Source: RBG-16-42-24 sp964396785 (lineage in GTDB: Bacteria; Patescibacteriota; Microgenomatia; UBA8517). Taken from it: a stretch of DNA of 37,344 nt. Positions 14,240 to 20,499 of the stretch are shown one piece after another. A program made the position numbers and the translations under genes. The notes beneath the pieces were generated by a model, which made no database searches, was not told the origin of the DNA, and worked only from the letters and a program-made list of their open reading frames with translations. Every line of letters begins with the position of its first letter. Position 1 is the first letter of the stretch. The stretch lies in contig CAYNFU010000004.1 of the NCBI GenBank assembly GCA_964396785.1, positions 1-37,344 of the forward strand, given 5' to 3'.

Positions 14240-14629
14240 ATGTACGAACATATTCTTTTTCTTCTTTACTGGCTTTTGAATTCTCTGGCGCTGTATCTTT
14301 TAGGATTAATCTTTCCCTCCTCAGTTGTTTTGGGGAATTTCCGCCTCCTTCCCTTCGAAGCCGCTATTTACGCTGGTTTCTGGCTCACGTTTTTTGTTTG
14401 GACGATGTGGAATTTTGTGTCAACCCGTAAAGTAACACTTGAGCCGTTTTTATTAAGATTCCTTTTTTTCTTTTTTGTGAACGGTCTTGGGATTTGGATA
14501 ATTTCCCGATATGCGAAGTATACGGGATTGGGGATAGCAAGTTATTGGTGGGCACTGCTTTTGGGGGGAGTTACGGATTTACTCCAAAGTGCTGTTTGGA
14601 ATCTTTTTGGAAAGAAGCTTAAGGGTTAA
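14240..14629 (+). CDS. Small four-helix integral membrane protein, possibly holin-superfamily-like
   Basis: The 129-residue protein is almost wholly hydrophobic with about four membrane segments (roughly 5-24, 36-58, 70-90 and 97-120) and a basic C-terminus GKKLKG. The pattern NSLALYLLGLIF and GIASYWWALLLGGVTDLLQS resembles the widespread four-helix family often annotated as phage holin family protein, but similarity is loose. The start is ATG 14240; an in-frame GTG at 14219 gives seven more residues and has no better ribosome site. The 3' end overlaps the neighbouring minus-strand gene by 11 bases. It may modulate membrane or envelope transport; nothing more can be said. Confidence 0.6.
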   Translation: MYEHILFLLYWLLNSLALYLLGLIFPSSVVLGNFRLLPFEAAIYAGFWLTFFVWTMWNFVSTRKVTLEPFLLRFLFFFFVNGLGIWIISRYAKYTGLGIASYWWALLLGGVTDLLQSAVWNLFGKKLKG

Positions 14630-15275
14630 CTTCCGTAAACCATCTGGCTTCGACCCAGCCTTGGGTAATTTTATACCAATCACCGCTTTTCTCATAAAAA
14701 GGATAGACAACGCCATATTCAGCCGATCCAACCGATTTACTTTCTGGGTTGTTCGTTTCATAGATTGCGATTCTCGTTAGGTTCGCATCTTTCGCAGTGA
14801 TTTGACCAATAGCTGCTTCCGGAAGAGCCGGATTTTCAGATGGCGTTGTGACGCCAATCACATTCAAATCTCGGTTTCCCAGACTGTCAATCTTTATTCT
14901 TAAAATGCTAATTTCATTTTCAAGATAACTTCTAAATTCCTTCTCATCTGCATTTGACTGGTTAAGACTTTGCTTGATTTCACCCAGGCTCGTATTAGAG
15001 ATAGGGGTGCTTGGGAAGTATCTGGTAGAGAGGAAATAGGAAAAAATTCCAAGAAGGGATAGCATAAAAACAACAATTACCAATCTTTGGGACCATTTAG
15101 GGGTAGGCAGAGAGCCGGGGTTAGCGGCATAAATCCAGAAAAGAAAAACAACAGGAATAAGTAAAATAGTATTGGCTATATTTTGGGGTTTTGGGAGAAA
15201 AAAATAGGAAACTGGAAGAAGGACGGTTGTTGCTATTAGACTGTAGTAGAAAAGAAATAATTTAAAAAGCTTCAT
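14619..15275 (-). CDS. Membrane protein with coiled coil and C-terminal SH3-like domain
   Basis: The 218-residue protein has three membrane segments (about 5-26, 32-50 and 64-85), a predicted helical coiled-coil stretch (96-132, LGEIKQSLNQ to RIKIDSLG) and a C-terminal domain whose YGVVYPFYEKSGDWYKI and WVEARWF fit a bacterial SH3 fold (SH3b). SH3b domains usually bind peptidoglycan or peptides outside the membrane, so the tail is expected to be extracytoplasmic. With the protein at 13306-14121 it shares the plan of N-terminal helices followed by an outside domain ending in aromatic residues. A promoter with a very short leader lies upstream. Confidence 0.7.
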   Translation of the reverse strand: MKLFKLFLFYYSLIATTVLLPVSYFFLPKPQNIANTILLIPVVFLFWIYAANPGSLPTPKWSQRLVIVVFMLSLLGIFSYFLSTRYFPSTPISNTSLGEIKQSLNQSNADEKEFRSYLENEISILRIKIDSLGNRDLNVIGVTTPSENPALPEAAIGQITAKDANLTRIAIYETNNPESKSVGSAEYGVVYPFYEKSGDWYKITQGWVEARWFTEVNP

Positions 15276-15283
15276 ACGAAATA

Positions 15284-15312
15284 AGTTTACATACGCAACT
15301 AACGATATACAA
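15284..15312 (-). promoter_or_regulatory. Sigma70-like promoter for the SH3-like membrane protein gene
   Basis: On the minus strand TTGTAT (15307-15312) and TAAACT (15284-15289) are separated by 17 bases, and the -10 ends eight bases before the ATG at 15275. The predicted start of transcription falls at or just before the start codon. Confidence 0.5.
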
Positions 15313-15418
15313 CTGGGTTTGCGTCATTTTCCAGGGTGAATCTCTGGTCTCAACCCATAATATACAAGTCCATATCCTATAGATATTACTTAATTGATAT
15401 TAGCCTCGACTTTACAAC

Positions 15419-15447
15419 ATTATACAACTATGTACTAGGTGGGTAAA
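15419..15447 (-). promoter_or_regulatory. Second minus-strand promoter with a perfect TATAAT
   Basis: TTTACC (15442-15447) and a perfect TATAAT (15419-15424) are spaced by 17 bases on the minus strand. A transcript from here would carry a leader of about 135 bases before the gene starting at 15275, in contrast to the leaderless promoter at 15284-15312. Confidence 0.4.
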
Positions 15448-15451
15448 TAAT

Positions 15452-15529
15452 CCAATGACGTCCTCTTTGCTCTTAAGAGCGGAGTTTCCCCTTAAAGAGG
15501 ATAGGCATCTTAGTATAACTTGGCATTGG
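15452..15529. repeat. Nested inverted repeats, possible structured RNA
   Basis: CCAATG (15452-15457) pairs with CATTGG (15524-15529); inside, CCTCTTT (15462-15468) pairs with AAAGAGG (15494-15500); inside that is the perfect palindrome GCTCTTAAGAGC (15469-15480). The three nested arms would fold into a single stem system on either strand. The palindrome alone could instead be an operator for a dimeric repressor. Confidence 0.45.
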
Positions 15530-15554
15530 TTGTATATTGCCAGCTTTAGATTCA

Positions 15555-15596
15555 GCTCCGACATTTGCTGGGGCTTTCCCGAAAGTTGTTGGGAGC
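15555..15596. repeat. Hairpin with inner CTTT-CCCG-AAAG stem
   Basis: GCTCC (15555-15559) pairs with GGAGC (15592-15596), and within the loop CTTT (15574-15577) pairs with AAAG (15582-15585) around a CCCG tetraloop. No U-tract follows on either strand, so it is not a canonical terminator. It may belong to the same structured element as the nested repeats just before it. Confidence 0.35.
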
Positions 15597-15871
15597 GAAT
15601 TATGCTAATTAAAAAAGATATGGAGTAACAGTTGGCTTAGTATTTTTCCCCACCCACTTTTTTCTGCTTGTCATAATCAATATGTATAGCTCTGATACAA
15701 AATATAACCTTTCGATGCAAACAAGATCAGGACTCGCTTATTATTAAAAAAAGGGTTTAATGTAAGCGAAAGTGGAAGGAATACCAGGCGACTTTGAAAC
15801 TACCGGAGTGTAGAAGAAGTATCATAATTTGGATATCGAAGATTAACATTTTTTGTGCATATACTATTTAT

Positions 15872-18070
15872 ATGCCCAGGAAAGTCCTTTTTGCTTTGTT
15901 CCTTGTATTGTTCTCGTTAATAACTATTCGTTATGCGCTAAACCCCGATAAAACCCAAGCTGCCATAAGTGCCTGCAGCGTTACCGTAGGCCCTAATTTT
16001 CAGAATGTTGGCTCCTCTGGTACTTTGTCATTTGGAATAACTAATAATGACGAGTCTAGTAATTCGATCCGTTGGATTAAAATAACGGCTCCATCCAGTA
16101 ATTTTGTAATTACAAATGCGACTGGGTTATATCAAAGCTCAGCTGAGATAAACTCTTCTGCGACTGAAGTAACAATTAAGCTTTCTGGTTTATCGCCAGC
16201 GGAATATGGTGAGTATTATCTTAGTATAACGACTGGGGACAACATAATGCCTGCCCAGTCGTTTGCAGTTCAAGTTTCCGACACAGACGCGGGGGACAAC
16301 CCGGTTAGTTGTTCTGGAGATACGGGGGTTTCAATACCTTCGCCGGGACAAGAAATTATTAATATTTCAAACTTGTTGGTTTCTTTTACCGATACGTCAG
16401 CTGTTATTAGTTGGAATACGGATGCAAATGCAACCAGCCAGGTAGAATATGGAACCACCAATCAATACGGCAGTACGAAAACGGATTCCAGCTTGGTTAC
16501 GACGCATTCTGTAAACTTAACCGGACTTTCCTCAAGTACCGTTTATCACTTTCGGGTTACAAGTGTAAATGCTGACAATGACACTGCCCAACTTACAGAC
16601 AACACTTTCACGACAGCTACGGCGGGGACAACCACCACATCAACCGTGACGGTAACTGCTACGACTACTAAGACTATCAGCGACACAACTTCGCCCGGAA
16701 TTTCAATAAGTACAATTTTTTCCGAGCCATACGAAACCGCTCCGGTTATTTCCGGAGTTGCAACAGATAATTCCGGGGTCTCACAAGTTGAGTATTCGAT
16801 TGACGGGGGGAAAAACTGGATTCCTGTTGATGACTTTGGGAAAACTGGTGCAAAGTCGACTACCTTTAGCTTTCTACCATCCATTATTGATGACGGCAAC
16901 TACGATATTAAAGTTAGGGCGACTGACTCTTCTGGAAATAAGACCGTTTCCAAGACTTATGCTTTGGTTATAGATAGACTTCAACCTAGAGTCGGGGGTG
17001 TACTTTTTTCTTTGGGCCCGATGGTTCTTTTACCAGATGTCCAAGGCAATATTTTTACCATCGAAGGACTGGATACTAAGGTTACTCTTTCAGCCGTAGG
17101 CGGACCGATAAAACTGGATATCTTATCAGGTAATCAAACCTTTTCTTTTGTCAGAAATATTGAGTCCGGACTTTGGAGTGGGGTGCTAAGTTTTGTCAAA
17201 CACGGCATCTTTAGCCTCGCTACTAAATCTGTGGACGGTGCCAATAATTCCACAGAAGGAACTTTAGGAACAGTTATTTCATTGGAAGCGGGGAGAGTAG
17301 TAAGCGGCGAAACCCCCTTAAAAGAAGCAAAAGTCTCCGTTTATGCCTTTGAGTCTGGACTGGGGGAGTTTTTGGCTTGGAATGCCGCCCCTTATGGCCA
17401 AGAAAGTCCCCAAGATGTGGGTAGCCAAGGTGAGTATAAACTGATTTTGCCTCCTGGAAAGTACTATCTTGAAGTTTCTGCCCCGGGCTACTCGAGAGTA
17501 CGAACCAGCATCTTTGAAATTAGCCGTCCTACCCCCATTACTCAGAACTTTAGCCTTAATAAAAGGATCGGGCTTCACCTTGGTAGAATATTTATCGGTC
17601 TTCCAGACTTTAAAAATAGGGTAGTTGATATTCAAAACGATCTCCCTGAGGCCGGGGAAAAAGTCTCGACAAAGGCTGGAGCCGCCTTGCCGGACTTCTT
17701 ATTTGAGTCGGAGGAGCAAGCAGTCTCCAACATTTCACTTCTAGGGAAACCTACCGTTCTTACTTTTATTTCTACTTGGGCGCCGGAGTCGTCAGATCAA
17801 TTATCCGCCCTAGAGGCCTTTGCAGAAGAATTTAAAGAAATAAATGTCTACGCCGTTGCCGAGCAGGAAGGAAAGGGTAAGGTTGAAACTTTCAAGAAGG
17901 TGGGCGGTTATGAAGTTGAAATCGTGGCCGATTCCGATGGAGTTCTGATTGAACCTCTTTCTCTGAGCTACTTTCCCAGCCACGTATTTGTAGACAGAAA
18001 AGGAGTAATTCAAAAGGTTGTGGTTGGCTTTTTATCTAAAGAAGAGATTGTCCAAAACCTGCTAAACTAA
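15872..18070 (+). CDS. Surface protein: FN3-like and Big-like domains, carboxypeptidase-regulatory-like domain, degenerate TlpA/thioredoxin domain
   Basis: I start at ATG 15872 (732 residues), which puts MPRK and a hydrophobic signal or anchor (VLFALFLVLFSLITIRYAL) at the N-terminus; the longer frame from TTG 15794 buries it. A beta domain follows, then an FN3-like domain (about 163-250), a Thr-rich linker, a Big-like domain (EYSIDGGKNW, then RATDSSGN), a carboxypeptidase-regulatory-like domain (RVVSGETPLKEAKVSVYAF to YYLEVSAPGY) and a C-terminal thioredoxin/TlpA fold (about 590-732). In that fold the WCxxC site reads W636-A-P-E-S, so both cysteines are absent, while the cis-Pro segment FPSHVFVDRKG is kept. 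It is probably an envelope-exposed binding protein, not a redox enzyme. The sensor gene follows after four bases. Confidence 0.75.
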   Translation: MPRKVLFALFLVLFSLITIRYALNPDKTQAAISACSVTVGPNFQNVGSSGTLSFGITNNDESSNSIRWIKITAPSSNFVITNATGLYQSSAEINSSATEVTIKLSGLSPAEYGEYYLSITTGDNIMPAQSFAVQVSDTDAGDNPVSCSGDTGVSIPSPGQEIINISNLLVSFTDTSAVISWNTDANATSQVEYGTTNQYGSTKTDSSLVTTHSVNLTGLSSSTVYHFRVTSVNADNDTAQLTDNTFTTATAGTTTTSTVTVTATTTKTISDTTSPGISISTIFSEPYETAPVISGVATDNSGVSQVEYSIDGGKNWIPVDDFGKTGAKSTTFSFLPSIIDDGNYDIKVRATDSSGNKTVSKTYALVIDRLQPRVGGVLFSLGPMVLLPDVQGNIFTIEGLDTKVTLSAVGGPIKLDILSGNQTFSFVRNIESGLWSGVLSFVKHGIFSLATKSVDGANNSTEGTLGTVISLEAGRVVSGETPLKEAKVSVYAFESGLGEFLAWNAAPYGQESPQDVGSQGEYKLILPPGKYYLEVSAPGYSRVRTSIFEISRPTPITQNFSLNKRIGLHLGRIFIGLPDFKNRVVDIQNDLPEAGEKVSTKAGAALPDFLFESEEQAVSNISLLGKPTVLTFISTWAPESSDQLSALEAFAEEFKEINVYAVAEQEGKGKVETFKKVGGYEVEIVADSDGVLIEPLSLSYFPSHVFVDRKGVIQKVVVGFLSKEEIVQNLLN

Positions 18071-18074
18071 AATT

Positions 18075-19646
18075 ATGTGGAAGCCGTTTATTTTTGAAAA
18101 CCTACATTTTGCCATAAATACTTTTGGTGCCCTTTCCCTATTTTCTATTTTTTGGCTTTATTTAGACGTTTGGCTTCCCAAGAAAACCCTTAAGGAAGGC
18201 TTAAAGGTAGCAGGATTTCTACTGCTTTCCCTCTCTTTTTTACTGCAGGCGACCAGGCTTGAGGCAAGTATTATTGTTAACCCTCTAACCAGCGGGAAAC
18301 TGGTCCAGGTTATCCTACTTTTTACAAGAATAGCAGGTTACATATTGGTTGCGGCTGGTCTTGCTATTGAAAATATTGAGGTCCATCCTGAGGTAAAACC
18401 TAAAACTGGAGCAATATGGTCTTTGCCGGTTGCGTCCATGGCCCAGCCACTTCTTGCGGGAGCTATCGGGTGGCTTTACCTTAGAAAAGTTGCAGTTGGC
18501 CTTGAGCACCATCTCAAAAGGGTAGGTATTGGGTTTTTTGTGCTCGCCGTATATGAGCTTCTGGCTCTACGGGGCCTTTTTGTCGGAACCTCCAATATAG
18601 CAATTTATAAGACTACGGCCCCCTTCGGGGTTGTCTGGGGACTCGAACAGCTGGTTGAGCTTGCGGCTTTTGTAATCTTTTTCTCTTGGGCATTTTCCTA
18701 CCTTCTAAAAAGGATTAATACCCAGCTTTTTATTATTTTTACCTCCACCGTTCTTGCTATCTTTCTTCTTACGGCTGTTTCTTTCAGCTTCCTTCTTCTT
18801 AAAAACCTTCAGGACGAGACTCTTTCTAGACTTGATACCGACGCTTCCGTCTTGTCTTTTGCACTTGAAGCCAAGAAGTCTGAGGCAAAATCTATTGCTC
18901 TTGGCCTTTCCCAGAACCCTGCAGTTATTGAGGCAATTATTGGGGAAGAGAAGGGAACTCTTTCGGATTTGGCTCAAAAGACCCTTGTTGATGAAAAAGC
19001 GGGAAGCGTAATTGTCTTAGACGGCAGTGGAAAGGTTTTGGCCAGAGGTGAGGAGAGGGAGAGAGTAGGAGATTCGCTCTCTGACGACTCATTGGTAAAA
19101 AGGGTTCTTTTGGGTAAAGCTGAAACCTCGGTAATTACCAAAGACGGGGTTTTGGCCCCAACCGTTATCGTCAGAGCAGCTGCACCGATTGTCTCGGGCG
19201 AGGAAGCCATTGGAGTGGCTCTTGTAGGAATACCCATAGACAATGCGTTTATGGACGGGGTTAAAAAAGGAACTGGGTTGGAGGCTGCGGTTTTTGGGAA
19301 AGACAGCCTTTCGGCGACCACAATTACTGATTTTACGGGTAAAACTCGCCCGATTGGAATAAAAGAGACAAATAAAGAAGTATTAGAAACGGTTCTAGGA
19401 AAAGGAGAGAAAAAAACTGCACTGGTTAGTCTGCTTAATGGGCAGTATTTTGCTTCGTACCATCCCTTAAAAGACGTTGACGGAAGCGTTGTTGGTATGA
19501 TATTTACGGGCAAACCCGCTTATTCGGTCTTGGCAACGGCAGGACGCTCAATTGAGATAACCTTTTTGGTTTCTGCCGTTTTAATTATCTTTTCGATAGT
19601 CCCTACCTATTTAATCTCAAAATACATAGCCCAACAGCTTAAATAA
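18075..19646 (+). CDS. 7TM plus extracytoplasmic Cache-like sensor protein without output domain
   Basis: The 523-residue protein has about seven hydrophobic segments (11-30, 44-60, 77-98, 115-135, 150-168, 190-212 and 217-242), then about 250 residues of soluble domain (243-490) and a last membrane helix (495-515). The soluble part has the Cache order: a long helix with LSRLDTDASVLSFALEAKKSEAK-type spacing, GSVIVLDGSGKVLARG, APTVIVRAAAPIV..GEEAIGVALVG, and YFASYHPLKDVDGSVVGMIFTG. This is the pattern of small-molecule-binding double-Cache domains. The protein stops 13 residues after the last helix, with no HAMP, kinase or methyl-accepting domain. The next gene, a PAS protein, begins at a TAATG overlap, so the two products probably assemble. 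Confidence 0.75.
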   Translation: MWKPFIFENLHFAINTFGALSLFSIFWLYLDVWLPKKTLKEGLKVAGFLLLSLSFLLQATRLEASIIVNPLTSGKLVQVILLFTRIAGYILVAAGLAIENIEVHPEVKPKTGAIWSLPVASMAQPLLAGAIGWLYLRKVAVGLEHHLKRVGIGFFVLAVYELLALRGLFVGTSNIAIYKTTAPFGVVWGLEQLVELAAFVIFFSWAFSYLLKRINTQLFIIFTSTVLAIFLLTAVSFSFLLLKNLQDETLSRLDTDASVLSFALEAKKSEAKSIALGLSQNPAVIEAIIGEEKGTLSDLAQKTLVDEKAGSVIVLDGSGKVLARGEERERVGDSLSDDSLVKRVLLGKAETSVITKDGVLAPTVIVRAAAPIVSGEEAIGVALVGIPIDNAFMDGVKKGTGLEAAVFGKDSLSATTITDFTGKTRPIGIKETNKEVLETVLGKGEKKTALVSLLNGQYFASYHPLKDVDGSVVGMIFTGKPAYSVLATAGRSIEITFLVSAVLIIFSIVPTYLISKYIAQQLK

Positions 19647-20497
19647 TGAAACCCACTGCCCCAAAAGAGCTGAATGTCTTTCTTAAGTTGTTAGCGGTTC
19701 TTGCTCTGGGAGGAGTCTTCTTTCTTCTCTTCTTCTCGTTTTTTGCCCGGGTGGGCAGTGGAATCTTTCTTTTTTCCGGAATTATTCCGGTCTCGGCCGG
19801 CTACTTTTTTGGCAGTTGGGGAGGCTTAGTAGGGGGGTTAGTTATCTTTCCGCTAAACTTTCTTTTGTCTAGGGCAGTTACGGGAACAAGTGTTGAAGAA
19901 TTCTTATGGCCAAATGTTGCGCCCAACCTAGGTCTTATTCTTATCGGAGTGTTTGTGGGAAGACTTAGGGAAACACAAAGAAAACTGTTTGAAGCAAAGC
20001 TAATCCAGGAGAGGCTTCGAGAGTCCGAAGCCAAATTTTCTCTTTTTATGAACAATGCCCCGATTGTCGGTTGGGTAAAAGATCCGGAAACTTGGAAATA
20101 TCTTTATATAAATAAGACCTTTCAGACCACTTTCAAAATTAAAATGGAGGAGATTACCCAGAAAAGAGATTCTGACCTTTGGCCAAAAGAGGTAGCGGAG
20201 ACTTTAAGGAAAAACGACTTTGAGGTCTACACAAAAGGGAAGGTATTCAGGATTTATGAAGACGTTCCAACGCCTGACGGTGTTATGCACCACTGGCTCG
20301 TTTTTAAGTTTCCGGTTGAGTCCGAAGGTAAGCGCCTGGTCGGGGGAACGGCGATAGACATTACAGCCTTAAAAAAATCCCAGGACGAGTTGGCGGAAAG
20401 AACGGTTGAATTAGAGAGAATGAACGAGCTTATGGTGGGAAGAGAATCTAAAATGGCCGAGTTAAAAGAGCAGATAAAAAAGCTTAAAGCTAAGTAA
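19646..20497 (+). CDS. Membrane-anchored PAS-domain protein with C-terminal coiled coil
   Basis: The 283-residue product has three or more membrane segments (about 13-34, 38-72 and 92-106) and a PAS domain (about 126-243: SEAKFSLFMNNAPIVGWVKD at its start and GGTAIDITALKK at its end). A charged coiled coil (245-283, ending EQIKKLKAK) completes it. There is no kinase, GGDEF or other output domain. Its start codon shares a base with the stop of the Cache sensor (TAATG) and the histidine kinase begins two bases after its stop. It is best read as a signal-relay partner in a multi-protein kinase complex. Confidence 0.78.
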   Translation: MKPTAPKELNVFLKLLAVLALGGVFFLLFFSFFARVGSGIFLFSGIIPVSAGYFFGSWGGLVGGLVIFPLNFLLSRAVTGTSVEEFLWPNVAPNLGLILIGVFVGRLRETQRKLFEAKLIQERLRESEAKFSLFMNNAPIVGWVKDPETWKYLYINKTFQTTFKIKMEEITQKRDSDLWPKEVAETLRKNDFEVYTKGKVFRIYEDVPTPDGVMHHWLVFKFPVESEGKRLVGGTAIDITALKKSQDELAERTVELERMNELMVGRESKMAELKEQIKKLKAK

Positions 20498-20499
20498 AA

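Larger units (their letters stand above)
15276..15871. other. Long intergenic region between divergent genes, with promoters and inverted repeats
   Basis: About 600 bases without a convincing coding frame separate the SH3-like membrane protein gene (minus) and the surface protein gene (plus). It contains minus-directed promoter-like sites at 15284-15312 and 15419-15447, nested inverted repeats at 15452-15529, and a hairpin at 15555-15596. ATATACAAC at 15305-15313 and its complement GTTGTATAT at 15529-15537 bracket the nested repeats. The rest, 15600-15850, is AT-rich with no clear feature. No tRNA, tmRNA, SRP or RNase P core could be recognised. A structured non-coding RNA or long regulatory leader is possible. 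Confidence 0.5.

Noticed and set aside
15794..15871. N-terminal extension of the surface protein from a TTG
   Set aside because: It precedes the signal-like segment, has unlike composition and no ribosome site; ATG 15872 is better.
15276..15871. tmRNA, SRP RNA, RNase P or tRNA in the long intergenic region
   Set aside because: None of the conserved core segments I know for these RNAs can be found on either strand.
18974..19513. 179-codon minus-strand frame
   Set aside because: Antisense shadow of the Cache sensor gene, which has clear domains in the other strand.
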